This document shows positions 43,570-56,100 of a stretch of DNA of 64,000 nucleotides, one piece after another. The notes beneath the pieces were generated by a model. The model was not told where the DNA came from. It saw only the letters and a list, made by a program, of their open reading frames with translations, and did not search any database. Source of the DNA: Leptoclinus maculatus (lineage: Eukaryota; Chordata; Actinopteri; Perciformes; Stichaeidae). Location: the NCBI GenBank assembly GCA_032191485.1, contig JAVDOI010000077.1, forward strand, positions 21,001 through 85,000, in the 5' to 3' direction. Both the position numbers and the translations under genes were made by a program. The number at the start of each line of letters is the position of its first letter. The stretch's first letter is position 1.

Positions 43570-44172
43570 CAGCATTGACCTCAGACTCTACACTTTAAAG
43601 AATCTGAATGCTACAATTCATATCCAACATTTTCTGACCAGCAGAACTAATATTTTCTAATGTTTGTCTGTCCATCCTGAGGTTGTCTCAGATCGGTCTG
43701 AGGGGAGGTCATTATCGAACCCCTGTGGACCAGTGAAGCCAGTGCTGAGGTCTCACTGGTTAACAGCTCTGACTAATTTGCTTCATAGGGAATTAGTGGA
43801 AACTGTGGCTACTGTGAAGAAGCCTCAGAGACAAACATGTTGACAGGCTGAAGTGACCTTTAACCTGAGGAACTTCATCAATGAGCATCATGATGTAACT
43901 TCCCTCAACACCTGTGTGAGGGTTACATCAGATGAAATGACTTTAAAGCTCCAATAACCAAATGTTTTCATATTAACTAATGAAATGTTTAAAACTCTGA
44001 GAGAATTCTGACCAATTCTGCAGCTTTTGAGGATCTTATAGCTCCTGTTTTGTTTTTACTTAATATTTCTATTGATCAGCAGTCAGCTCATGTCTCATCA
44101 AACAGCTGCTGGAGACATCAAAGCTGTCAGAAATATGGAAAATACCTTACTGGGATTTTTCTGTGAAATAAT

Positions 44173-44795
44173 CACATAAGGCAGCGCACGAGGCACACAA
44201 TTAAATAACTTAACTTTAGCTGCTGCTGTTTGTAGAGATATTGGACAACATGCTTGTGCTAATATGCTCTCAACTAATGTGGGATTTTATCAGTAAGAGA
44301 TGAGGTTCTCATGGACTCACAATCAGCTGCAATAAGACCTGAAATCCAAGCTGACCTGAAGACTGTTTCAAGGACAAATCTGTGACTCTGGGATTTTAAA
44401 ATGAGATTAACTACCACAATCTTAAAGACCTCACGAAAGGAAAACACACTGTGAGTTAGCTATCTAGCTAATTAAACTGTGCTTTAATGCTACACTGGTT
44501 ACAGAAAATGAGCCTTGAGCGAGTGCTTTCCTGCACTGTGACAAGAGTGTTGTGGATGAAACACTCGGCTCTCTACGCTTCATAACGTTAACGTCACCGA
44601 TTGTTTCAGTCGTTAATGTAAAACCTCAGAGTCAGGGACTTTCCATAAGTAGCCTGCTGGTCTGTCCTTTTAGAACCTTTTAGAACCTTTTGAACAACAA
44701 ACACACCTCAGAAAAGTGATGATTGAGGAATCAGTTCCTCCATTTAAAGAGGATTTTAACTGCAGCAGTAAAGAAACTCACCCGATGTTGCTCTT
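44173..44795. other. intergenic, nothing recognised
   Basis: Unique DNA beyond the duplication border, leading into the 30-bp minisatellite. Confidence 0.5.
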
Positions 44796-45972
44796 GCTTG
44801 GTTCTGCTTGGTCCAGTTGGGATCTGTTTGGTTCTGCTTGGTCCAGTTGGGTTCTGTTTGGATCTGCTTGGTCCAGTTGGGTTCTGTTTGGTTCTGCTTT
44901 GTCCAGTTGGGTTGTGTTTGGCTCTGCTTGGTCCAGTTGGGTTCTGTTTGGTTCTGCTTGGTCCAGTTGGGATCTGTTTGGTTCTGCTTGGTCCAGTTGG
45001 GTTCTGTTTGGTTCTGCTTGGTCCAGTTGGGTTCTGTTTGGTTCTGCTTGGTCCAGTTGGGTTGTGTTTGGTTCTGCTTGGTCCAGTTGGGTTCTGTTTG
45101 GCTCTGCTTGGTCCAGTTGGGTTGTGTTTGGCTCTGCTTGGTCCAGTTGGGATCTGTTTGGTTCTGCTTGGTCCAGTTGGGTTCTGTTTGGATCTGCTTG
45201 GTCCAGTTGGGTTCTGTTTGGTTCTGCTTTGTCCAGTTGGGTTGTGTTTGGCTCTGCTTGGTCCAGTTGGGTTCTGTTTGGTTCTGCTTGGTCCAGTTGG
45301 GATCTGTTTGGTTCTGCTTGGTCCAGTTGGGTTCTGTTTGGTTCTGCTTGGTCCAGTTGGGTTCTGTTTGGTTCTGCTTGGTCCAGTTGGGTTGTGTTTG
45401 GTTCTGCTTGGTCCAGTTGGGTTCTGTTTGGCTCTGCTTGGTCCAGTTGGGTTGTGTTTGGCTCTGCTTGGTCCAGTTGGGTTCTGTTTGGCTCTGCTTG
45501 GTCCAGTTGGGTTCTGTTTGGTTCTGCTTGGTCCAGTTGGGTTGTGTTTGGCTCTGCTTGGTCCAGTTGGGTTCTGTTTGGCTCTGCTTGGTCCAGTTGG
45601 GTTCTGTTTGGTTCTGCTTGGTCCAGTTGGGTTCTGTTTGGTTCTGCTTGGTCCAGTTGGGTTCTGTTTGGCTCTGCTTGGTCCAGTTGGGTTCTGTTTG
45701 GTTCTGCTTGGTCCAGTTGGGTTCTGTTTGGCTCTGCTTGGTTCTGTTGGGTTCTGTTTGGCTCTGCTTGGTCCAGTTGGGTTCTGTTTGGTTCTGCTTG
45801 GTTCTGTTGGGTTCTGTTTGGCTCTGCTTGGTCCAGTTGGGTTCTGTTTGGTTCTGCTTGGTCCAGTTGGGTTCTGTTTGGTTCTGCTTGGTTCTGTTGG
45901 GTTCTGTTTGGCTCTGCTTGGTCCAGTTGGGTTCTGTTTGGTTCTGCTTGGTTCTGTTGGGTTCTGTTTGCT
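44796..45972 (+). repeat. 30-bp minisatellite, about 39 units, with a 330-bp higher-order repeat
   Basis: Each unit is built from GTTCTGTTTG + GTTCTGCTTG + GTCCAGTTGG, with variants GATCTG, GTTGTG, GCTCTG and CTTT. Eleven units at 44821-45150 recur in the same variant order at 45151-45480, so a 330-bp block was duplicated. The + strand is almost free of A and rich in G and T. As 30 is a multiple of 3 and no unit holds a stop, all six frames are open for about 400 codons. The predicted proteins are meaningless. Confidence 0.97.
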
Positions 45973-46433
45973 TCCATGTTGTTGACGATTCGACTGGTTT
46001 ATCTGATAATATGATGCAGAACACAAAATGATTCATGTGAAGTTTGACACATAAAAGCTTCATGTTAATAATTGATCACACAATGATTTCAGTCTGATTC
46101 TCAAATCACTGAACAACATTTTCTTACTGATGAAACCAAATTAATAACAAATAAAAAACTGATTAAGTCTCAGACACATTGATCAACATCGATGAGTTCA
46201 CTACTGTTGAAAAGATATTAATCAACTTTTATATTGATCTTCAATAATAAACCTTATAACTGATAAAAACAAAATTATTGTTTTATTGTTTATGTAAAAC
46301 AATCTGAATGAAATGATTCAAACTTCCTCACAGAGTCACATGACTGAATCCTGTTGAACTGGATGTAGAATGAGTTTGATTATTGATCAGTAAATATTGA
46401 TAGAAGAGGTTTAAACTGATTAAATCAGCTGAT
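45973..46433. other. intergenic, nothing recognised
   Basis: AT-rich, with no coding signal. Confidence 0.5.
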
Positions 46434-46655
46434 GGGGGCGACTGTGGCTAAGTGGAGAGCAGGGCCGTCCTTCAATCAGGGGATCGGACGTTCGATCCCC
46501 GGCTCTGCTAGTCGCAAGTCGATGTGTCCTTGAGCAAGACACTTAACCCCAAAAGTGCTCCCGTAGTTGTGCCTACGGTGTAGAGATGTGATAGAATCTG
46601 AATTGTAAGTCGCTTTGGATAAAAGCGTCTGCTAAATGACTGTAATGTGATGTTC
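46434..46655 (+). repeat. tRNA-derived SINE
   Basis: tRNA-like head with A box TGTGGCTAAGTGGAGAGC and B box GTTCGATCCCC. A body with GTCCTTGAGCAAGACACTTA follows, then a tail AAGTCGCTTTGGATAAAAGC and GTCTGCTAAATGACTGTAAT common to many fish SINEs. The tail and the imperfect acceptor stem exclude a tRNA gene. Confidence 0.85.
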
Positions 46656-46835
46656 AACAGTAACTATAACCTTCTGTTTCTACTTTGATCAAGTTAACTC
46701 CAGCTTGTTCTGGGAGGCTTTTATTGTGAAACTCTTGACCCTGAAACAGGAAGCTGTTCCTGTTTACATCTAAGTCAATCAACAGCAGAGAATATTCTGA
46801 TCTGAGCTCAGTCTCTAATCATGAATATATATATT

Positions 46836-46982
46836 AGTGCTGGGCAAATTATTTTATCGCGCGTTAACGCAGTTTTTTTTATTATTAAGCGGACATTTTT
46901 AACACAAGAACCGGCCGGCAGCGGGCGGTGAACAGCTGTTTGTGTGGCGTCACACTGTTTGTCTGCCCCCTGTCCCTCCTGT

Positions 46983-47039
<57 letters not shown>

Positions 47040-47802
47040 TCGCGCACGCACGCTCGTCTCGTTACAGGATCAATCGTGACGATAGTAAAATACATATTGT
47101 GGTGTTTTTAAATGAACATATGAACACGTGAGAACAAACTGCTCTGAACTCAACTCTTCATTAGCATAACGTCCTCGTGCAGGTTACTGACACGGTGCAG
47201 ACTACAGGTTCCATGCTTCACCTACACTCCCCTGGGTCCTAAGGCCCTCCATGTACAGCTTCTTATCACCCTCTATGTACCAACGTACATTTAGAACAAA
47301 TACCACACATATTACGGTAATCAGAGTTAAATATGTGTCTGACCAACATACCACAAAAAGAACAAAAGAAATGATTCATTTAAATTATGTTTTAGAGTTT
47401 TTAAAGTGTTTGTTTGTAACATGTATAATAAGCATCATTTAGTTATTACTACTGAGAATTTAACAAACATAAAAACATGACGTAGATAGGTTTACAGTGT
47501 TCAAGGTTTATATTTAAATATCATCTCTTACACATGAAGATAAAGTTATGAACACCGGCTGAATATCTATTATCAGAATCATTATAACTGTGTTATAACT
47601 ACTGTGTAAAGAGAATACTGCTGTTAAAAAGAACCTGATGTGTTTAAAGTGTTTATAAACCAAATGTTATTGACCTTTAGTTCATATAGCAGTACTTTAA
47701 AATAAAAGTGAGCAATACACTACTTTAGAATTCATTATTGAACTTTGAGCATAACAATGAGATTAATCGCGATAAAAAATTGTAATCGTTGCCCAGCACT
47801 AA
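46836..47802 (+). mobile_element. non-autonomous DNA transposon (hAT-like), copy 1
   Basis: Left end TAGTGCTGGGCAAATTATTT, right end TTGCCCAGCACTA, with GCGCGTTAACGCAG and ATTAATCGCGATAA in the subterminal parts. Flanked by ATATATAT and ATATATAA, compatible with an 8-bp target duplication in an AT run. No transposase. It contains a (CA)n run absent from copy 2. Confidence 0.75.
46985..47037 (+). repeat. (CA)n microsatellite
   Basis: About 26 CA units inside the transposon copy. Short frames through it are artefacts. Confidence 0.95.
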
Positions 47803-47859
47803 TATATAAACATGTTTGCCGACTAAAACCTTCTGCACATTCAACAACAATAAACCTGG

Positions 47860-49680
47860 TTCACTGCAAGACTCAGGCAGCTTCATCGGGCCAAGGAGGA
47901 GGCCTACAGAAGTGGGGACAGGATCCTGTACAACCAGACCAGGAACACACTGACGAGGGAGATCAGGGTAGTTAAGAGGAGCTACACTGAGAAGATGGAG
48001 AAAAGGTTTTCAGTCAACGACCCCTCGTCAGTGTGGAGAGGCCTGGAAGTAACTACAGGAGACCCCCCCCCCCCCCCCACTGAGGACAATCACCGACTGG
48101 CTGACGACCTGAATGTGTTCTACTGCAGGTTTGATGAGCCCACCTCAACACCCCCCAACAGCCAGACGGTGTGTCCCCCTCCTGTCTGAAAGTCTGTGCT
48201 GACCAGCTGGCCCCCATCTTCACACAGATCTTCAACCGATCTCTGGAGCTGTGTGAAGACCCCTCCTGCTTCAAACGCTCCACGATCATCCCGGTCCCCA
48301 AGAAATCCTCCATCACAGGATGAAATGACTACAGGCCCGTCGCCCTGACGTCTGTGGTCATGAAGTCCTTTGAGAGACTGGTGTTGACCCACCTGAAGAA
48401 CATCACAGGTCGGTGGATGATGCAGTCAACATGGGACCGCACCACATGCTGCAACACCTCGACTCCCCAGGGACATATGCAAGGGTTCTGTTTGTGGACT
48501 TCAGCTCAGCGTTCAACACCATCATCCAGCAATACTCCAACCCAAACTCTCCCAGCTCACTGTGCAGCCTCCACCTGTCAGTGGATCACTAACGTCCTGA
48601 CAGACAGGACGCAGCAGGTGAGGCTGGGAAAGACCACATCCAGTACCCGGACTATCAGCACTGGACCCCCCAGGGATGTGTGCTCTCCCCACTGCTCTTC
48701 TCCCTCTAAACCAACGACTGCACCTCAGAGGACCCGTCTGTTAAACTCCTGAAGTCATCGGCCTCATCAGGGACGGTGATGAGTCTGCGTACAGACGGGA
48801 GGTTGAACAGCTGGTCCTCTGGTGGTCAGAACAACCTGGAGCTGAACAAGCTCAACACTGTGGAGATGACAGTGGACTTCAGGAGGAGCCCCCCAACACT
48901 GCCCCCCCTCACTATACTCAACAACACCGTGTCTGCTGTGAAGACCTTCAGGTTTCTGGGATCCACAATCTCCCAGGACCTGAAGTGGGCCCCCAACATC
49001 AACACCATCAGGAAAAAGGCCCAGCAGAGGTTGTACTTCCTGCTCCAGCTCAGGAAGTTCAACCTGCCTCAGGAGCTGCTGATCCTGTTCTACTCCACCA
49101 TCATCAGTCTGTTCTCTGCTCCTCCATCACTGTGTGGTTTGGATCCACCAAACAGGACAGGAACAGACTGCAACGGACTGTCAGGTCTGCAGAGAGGATC
49201 ATTGGTTCCAGCCTGCCCTCCATCCTGGACTTGTTCACCTCCAGAGTCAGGAAACGGGCTGAAAGATCTCTGCAGACCCTTCACACCCTGGACACAAGCT
49301 GTTCAACTCCTCCCCTCTGGTAGGAGCTACAGAGCTCTGTACGCCAAAACCACCAGACAGGAACAGCTTCTTTCTGCCGTCACTCTGATGAACAATGAAT
49401 CAGTCATACTGCTCTACTACCTCTGTCTGCACTATCACCTCCATTCCATGGACACTGTTGTTTATAGGTTTATGTTCATATAAATATACTTTTTGGATAT
49501 ATATTCATACTTGTGTTGTACATAGATGTTAAATGTTTATACCTACATCTGTTCTACTTTTTTTTGTTGCCCTTGTTTTATTTTTTATATATTTTTTTCT
49601 TGTTTATTGAGAGCGATTCAGATTCCATGTATGCGTTCACATACATGACCAATAAAGCTGATTCTGATTCTGATGTTTAG
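47860..49680 (+). mobile_element. LINE family alpha, 5'-truncated copy
   Basis: Starts in the linker before RT (LHRAKEEAYRSGDRILYNQT), then WRGLEVTT, an RT start (NDYRPVALTSVVMKSFERLV), a damaged middle and a clearer C-terminal part in frame 48776-49483 (NNLELNKLNTVEMTVDFRRS, FRFLGSTISQDLKW, KKAQQRLYFLLQLRKFNLP). Several frameshifts and a run of 16 C at 48,064-48,079 break it. It ends in (TTCTGA)n at about 49,660-49,680. The 3' UTR differs from the copies at 2.4 and 59 kb, so it is a separate subfamily. It lies between two inverted transposon copies. Confidence 0.85.
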
Positions 49681-50244
49681 TTTTATTTAACCTTCAGCAG
49701 CTGTTTGAATGATGAACATGATGTCAATTAAATTAAATAACATTATTTTAACTATCATGTTTAAATGATATCAGTATATTTAAATTGACTTTATGTGTAC
49801 TTTCACTAGAAAGTAACTAAGTACTGAAGTACAAACTGGAGCTAAAAAAGTAGCACAAATGCAAAAGTACTTCAGTATTTCTGCTACTTTCTACTTTTAC
49901 AGCTTTAGTTACTTCACAGATTCAGATTATTAATCAACTAATAAATTATGTAATTAAATCATTAAAATTAGCTTTTGAATCAATGTAAACATATAATGTG
50001 TATTATTATGCAGAATATACTTTTACTTGTAACAGAACTGAGGTATTAGTACTTCTGCTTTCTTTACTTTGATTTATTGGTGACACAAAACAAAAGTAGA
50101 TATTAATCACAATCGCCTCATCGTTTCGATATTAATGAGGAATATTTACCTCTAAAGGTGTGACCAGCAGATCAATAATGGATCAGCTGATCAGATGTGA
50201 TGACGTGACTCCAGAAGATAAACAACCAGATGCACGTGTTCCAG
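49681..50244. other. intergenic with AGTACT-type dispersed repeat
   Basis: At 49,800-50,060 sequence such as AAGTACTGAAGTACAAACTG and CTACTTTTACAGCTTTAGTT resembles a frequent fish dispersed repeat. No gene. Confidence 0.45.
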
Positions 50245-50757
50245 CACACTTCAGCCGGTGTTCATAACTTTATCTTCATGTGTAAGAGATGATATTTAAA
50301 TATAAACCTTAAAAACATCAAACCTATCTACGTCATGTTTTTATGATTGTTAAATTCTCAGTAGTGATAACTAAATGATATGATTATTATACATATTACA
50401 AACAAAACACTTTAAAAACTCCTAAACATAATTTAAATGAATCATTTCTTTTTGTGGTATGTTGGTCAGACACATATTTAACTCTGATTACCGTAATATG
50501 TGTGGTATTTGTTTTAAATGTACGTTGGTGCATAGAGGGTGATAAGAAGCTGTACTTGGAGGGACTTAGGACCCAGGGGAGTGTAGGTGAAGGAAACAGG
50601 AAGAGACGGAAGAGACGCCACACAAACAGCTGTTCACTGCTCGCTGCGTTCTTGTGTTAAAAATGTTGCTTAATAATTTAAAAATAAAACTGCGTTAACG
50701 CGCGATAAAATAATTGTCGGCGTTAATTAATGAACACGTTAACTTGCCCAGCACTAA
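50245..50757 (-). mobile_element. non-autonomous DNA transposon (hAT-like), copy 2, inverted
   Basis: Reverse-complement match to the left two thirds of copy 1. ACTGCGTTAACGCGCGATAA and CTTGCCCAGCACTA lie at its right end, and TCATAACTTTATCTTCATGT at its left. The far end is missing, and the internal block around the (CA)n run of copy 1 is shorter. Confidence 0.75.
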
Positions 50758-51573
50758 TAAATACTAGTATTTATATTTATTTATGTTGTTTATGTGACTT
50801 TGTTTAATGACGGTTGGTTTGTTTTCATGAACGGCTTTAAATGTTGCTGTCGCAAGGCATTGTGGGACGGAGATATGTCCTTTCCTTTGGAAAAGGAGAT
50901 AAGGAAACATAATTTTTTGAAAAACAAATGTATATAATGTATAATAATACTATATAATATAATAATACTTCATGGATGAATCTGTAAAGAGACTAAAGCT
51001 GTCAGATTAAAGCAGTAAAAGTACAATATTTACTCTGAGATGTAGTAAAATGGAAATACTCTGTAAAGTACAAGTACCTCAACGTTGTACTTAAGTACTT
51101 GAGTGACAGTATTTAGTTTAAAACACCAACAGACAGAATGTGTTGGCTGTTTGGTGAAACTATTATAATAATAATAACTTTATTGATCCTCCATCAGCCG
51201 GACTTTACTGATATTAGCAACATGCTAACAGGCTAATGGTGTTATGAAATCTGTCAGTGACGACGGAGTCGATAAAGTTTTCATCCAGACTAAACTTTAT
51301 TGATCAACGGTGATTAAAAAACTACATTAGAACAAACTGAATCAGTCCAGAGTCCTGATCCGCTTCTATTGGGACCGCCAATCAGTCAGAACCAGGTCTT
51401 CTCCGGTTTGTGGTGGTCCCACAGTTCAGGACTCAGGAGACCAGCTCCTGAGTCCTGAAGGCCCGGACGTGTCCCCACTTTGTCCTTCTCATAGAGACAA
51501 ACCCCACAGCTACATGCTAACTTTGGCCTAAAGGATTTGTCCTAAATGTCCACCTGGTCCTCCTGGTCCTGGT
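50758..51573. other. 3' flank of abcg1
   Basis: No gene. 51,010-51,120 holds an AGTACT-rich repeat (AAAGTACAATATTTACTCTG, then GTACTTAAGTACTTGAGTGA) that is closely related to the 37-bp minisatellite at 60 kb. The stretch next to the stop codon would be the abcg1 3' UTR; its poly(A) site was not determined. Confidence 0.5.
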
Positions 51574-51802
51574 CTACCTCTCAGCGCTGATCTTGTACCG
51601 GAGGACAAAGTAAGCGAGGAGCCTCAGAGAGAAGAAGAAGATGGCGAGGACGATGAAGTCCTGGTAGAGTTTGGCGTCCAGCATGTCCAGCTCCTTCAGG
51701 ATGGCCTGGGACTTCTGGAAGTGACACGTGTCGTCCGGGTCGCAGTGCAGATCGTCCCGGTCCAGACTGTAGATGGACAGGATGACGCCCTCGAAGCCGT
51801 AC
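51574..51802 (-). CDS. abcg1: abcg1 last coding exon
   Basis: Starts one base into an arginine codon (AG|G, acceptor TTCAG), encodes YGFEGVILSIYSLDRDDLHC, the short extracellular loop, the last membrane helix (FIVLAIFFFSLRLLAYFVL) and the basic tail ending ISAER. Stop TAG at 51574-51576. Confidence 0.93.
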
Positions 51803-52482
51803 CTGAACACAACACGGGAGATGTTCATGAGCTAGAGGACAATAAACAGCTTCTTTCTTTTGTGATCAACGAGCGACAGAAAGTTTGTGATTCTTTGACG
51901 CTTTTCTGACGATTTCACACTAAAACTCACCGAACATGAAGCTGTAGTAGTAGTACTCTGATGTACTTGTACTTTCCTTGAGTATTTCTATTTGATGCTA
52001 GCTTCACACATATTTAACATCAACAACAAAGAGAGAAACAGATTATTGATTTGTGTCTCTCCCATTAATCATGTCAGGGCCCCTCACTTTGATCTGGTGA
52101 CCCTCTGGGGGGCCCGACCCCTATGTTGGACCCACTGGACTAAACCAGCTGACCGAGTGTAAAGTAAAGAGTCTCCTGGAGCAGCTAATAATAATATAAT
52201 CCACCATCAGAGTACTTCTGATACTTTAGTTAAAACGTATAATACTTGTGTACTTTTACTTGAGCGGCAGAGTGACGGAGATCAAACAGGATGCACAAGA
52301 ATATTTAAGTTTTTTAGAGATTTTAAGGATTTTTATGTTCTGATTAGAATCTTTGTGACCTCCTAAAGGTCACGAGGTTAATCAATGATCAATTATTTTG
52401 TTCCAATTAAGAAAGTTTACTTCATGGATCGAAGGTTTTTAGAAGGAAAACTCTTTCCTGAAGTTTCACTGGAATTAGAAAA

Positions 52483-52544
<62 letters not shown>

Positions 52545-53118
52545 GACAGACAGACACACACACACAGACAGACACACAGACAGACAGATATATTCATACA
52601 TGTATCGTAAAATATAACTGTCTCTTAATTAATGTGATGAGTGACCCTGTAGTGACGAGGTAAAGGGTAAATATGAGACTCTTCTTCTGTCTGATCTCAG
52701 TAGTTGTGTCACCACGGCGCCCCCACCTGACGTAGGAGATGTAGGACATCCACTGCAGGTACCAGGGGATGGTGTCGAAGCTGACGAAGAACCCCGAGAA
52801 CAAGAGGACGGGGATCGCTGTGACCGGACCCACGAACGTCGCCACCTGCAGGAGACAAAGGAGTGACGTCAGCAGCCGTCAGCGAGGTCACACAGGTGAG
52901 TCCAGGTACACCGACCTGCAGAGAGGTGGACGCGGCTCCGATCAGCAGACCCAGACTCTGAGCCACCAGAGAGGTCAGGACCCCCAGAGACAGGAAGAGG
53001 AAGAACCGGCCGGCGTCCGAAGGCTGAGCCGTCATCCAGTACACAATACTACAGTACACCACCGGGAATACTACCTGGACAGCACAGGGTCGATAGTACA
53101 AGACAGTAGTCAGTGAAG

Positions 53119-53158
<40 letters not shown>

Positions 53159-56100
53159 CATGTGTGTATCATACCACCTTACCTGGAAGGGGACGTCAGC
53201 CATAGTTTTGGCCAGGTAATAAGCCTTCAGACTGTACCAGTAGTTCAGGTGTTCCCTCAGAAAAACTCCCATCTCCAGAGGAACTGAAGCACAAACACAA
53301 AAAACACACAACTCAACGTGAAATACAAACAAAATGAAATGTAATTCAACATTAATACTATAACATGAACATTATTAACATTAATACTAATACATTAACA
53401 TTATTAACATTAATACTAACACATTAACATTATTAACATTAATACTAATACATTAACATTATTAACATTAATACTAATACATTAACATTATTAACATTAA
53501 TACTAACACATTAACATTATTAACATTAATACTAACACATTAACATTATTAACATTAATACTAACACATTAACATTATTAACATTAATACTAACACATTA
53601 ACATTATTAACATTAATACTAATACATTAACATTATTAACATTAATACTAATACATTAACATTATTAACATTAATACTAACACATTAACATTATTAACAT
53701 TAATACTAACACATTAACATTATTAACATTAATACTAACACATTAACATTATTAACATTAATACTAACACATTAACATTATTAACATTAATACTAATACA
53801 TTAACATTATTAACATTAATACTAATACATTAACATTATTAACATTAATACTAATACATTAACATTATTAACATTAATACTAATACATTAACATTGTTAA
53901 CATTAATACTAATACATTAACATTATTAACATTAATACTAATACATTAACATTATTACACACATTAACTTTATTAACATTATTAGTAAAACATCAACATT
54001 AGAAACATAACCACATCTGGAACCAGCAAAAGGTTTTACAGGAAAAAGGATTTAAACTTGTACTTCTATAAAGGTAGAGCAGTGAAGTAAAAAACATCAT
54101 GAGAAGATAATGCTCATGTGAAGTAGGCTACAAGTACCTCAAACTTGAGCAGAATTACAGTACTTGAGTAAATGTACTCATATGATCTGAGGTTCAGGCT
54201 GTGACTTACATGTGAGCACTGTGGGCATCAGAGCAGCGAACATGAGGAACAACATGGAGAAGAAGAGGAACCCTGAGTTACTGAGAACCTTCTTGGCCTC
54301 ATTCCCGATGCCCAGGTACAACAGACCAATCAGGACGCCGATCCCGATGTGAGAGGAGATCCTCAGGTGAGTCAGCACCTGGTCGACCAATGAGAGCGTA
54401 GATGAGTCACTACAACTGTTACTACAACTGCTATTATTACTGTTAGTACAACTGTAACTACAACTGCTAGCACAACTGTTAGTACAACTGCTAGCACAAC
54501 TGTTAGTACAACTGTAGCACAACTGTTAGTACAACTGGAGTACAACTGGAGTACAACTGTTAGTACAACTGGAGTACAACTGTTAGTACAACTGTTAGTA
54601 CAACTGTTACTACAACTGTTACTATGACTGTTAGTACAACTGTTAGTACAACTGCTAGCACAACTGTTAGTACAACTGTAGCACAACTGTTAGTACAACT
54701 GTTAGTACAACTGTAGTACAACTGTTAGTACAACTGTAGTACAACTATTAGTACAACTGTTACTACAACTGTTACTATGACTGTTAGTACAACTGTTAGT
54801 ACAACTGTTACTACAATTGTTACTATGACTGTTAGTACAACTGTTAGTACAGGTTTCATGACATTCTGTGTATCTCAGCTGCAGTAGCTGTCAGTGTCCA
54901 CCGGGTGTTACAGTGTTTCCTCACCGAGTCTCTGAGGATGCTGAGGAACGTTCTTCTGAACAGGATGGAGAACTGAGTCATACAACTGGCTGAGAAACTG
55001 TGACAACCTTCAGACGACGAACTCTCCTGAGACAAATGAGACATGTAATACAACATAAGATATCTCTCATTTAACATACGTATATATTGAATGATAATAT
55101 TTCTGTATCTTTGTGAAGAAGACAGTGAACGTCTCCCCGTCCTGTGTTTGTTTCTGACTTGTGAACAGTGTAAAGTGTGTGAGGTGCGTTTGTTTCTCAC
55201 CTCTTCTGTGCGCTGCCACAGCAGCGGGTGGAGGTTGGTGTCCCCGTTCAGGTCAGTCTGATGGTCCTTCTCACACTTCCTGTCCTGGACAGCTTTCACC
55301 AGCCGGACCATCTGGTCTCCGTATTCTCCAGACGCCACCTCCATCACTGAACACACACAGTGGTGGTACTTTTACTCAAGTACTGTAAGAACACAGTCCA
55401 GGTACTTGTACTTTACCTCCTACTTCTTAGAAGTGTTAATGTTGAATATTTGTGATGAACTCCTCTATATTTTGAGAAAACCCTCCAACTTCTTGAGCTT
55501 ATTAAACTCTTTAAAAAGGATCAGCTGGTAAACGCTTCGTCACAAAGCTGAAAACAGATTGTTTTTTGTAGTAAATGTAGTAACTTACATTACAAGTACC
55601 TCAGAATGGGTAGGTTTAGGATGTAAAATACTTGTTATAATCATTTGAGTTCACTGAAAATCCCATTGTCAATGTTTTCACTGCTACGCCGATGATGTCC
55701 AGCTCTACATCTCCACAAAGGCCATTACCACTGCTACTCACTCCACTCTGACCAGCTGCCTCACTGACATTAAATCATGGATGCAAACCAACTTCCTCAA
55801 ACTCAACTGTGATAAATCTGACATGATGATCATCTGTCCCACATCCCTCACTAAAACCAGTCACAACTTCTGCCTCACCATCAACAACTCCACTCCGTCT
55901 CCCTCCCCACACATCCGCAACCTCGGAGTCATGTTTGATAGCAACCTCTCCTTTGAACACCACGTCAAACAAATCACCAGAACTGCCTTTTTCCACTTAA
56001 AAAACATCGCCCGTCTCCGCCCATCACTCTCCTTATCTGCTGCTGAAACTTTGATCCACGTCTTCATCACCTCCAGAATCGACTACTGCAACAGCATTCT

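Larger units (their letters stand above)
40990..44172. repeat. tandem segmental duplication, unit D (partial, 3.2 kb)
   Basis: OR, minisatellite and SINE-containing intergenic DNA as in unit B. Similarity stops at CTGTGAAATAAT (21,882 in B and 44,172 in D), which is the right border of the duplication. No hAT or LINE beta follows. Confidence 0.88.

Noticed and set aside
44716..46063. Six frames of about 400 codons (GSAWSSWVLF, CLVLLGPVGF, TKQNPTGPSR and similar)
   Set aside because: A 30-bp minisatellite without stop codons opens every frame on both strands. There is no start context, domain or non-repeat coding part.
46434..46655. tRNA gene
   Set aside because: A and B boxes are present, but acceptor-stem pairing is poor and a SINE body and tail follow.
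52709..53332. 207-codon single frame as one gene
   Set aside because: It joins two abcg1 exons through an intron containing CA repeats. Splice sites and phases show the true exon limits.
53344..53957. CRISPR-like array
   Set aside because: Units are contiguous without unique spacers, in an intron of a vertebrate gene.
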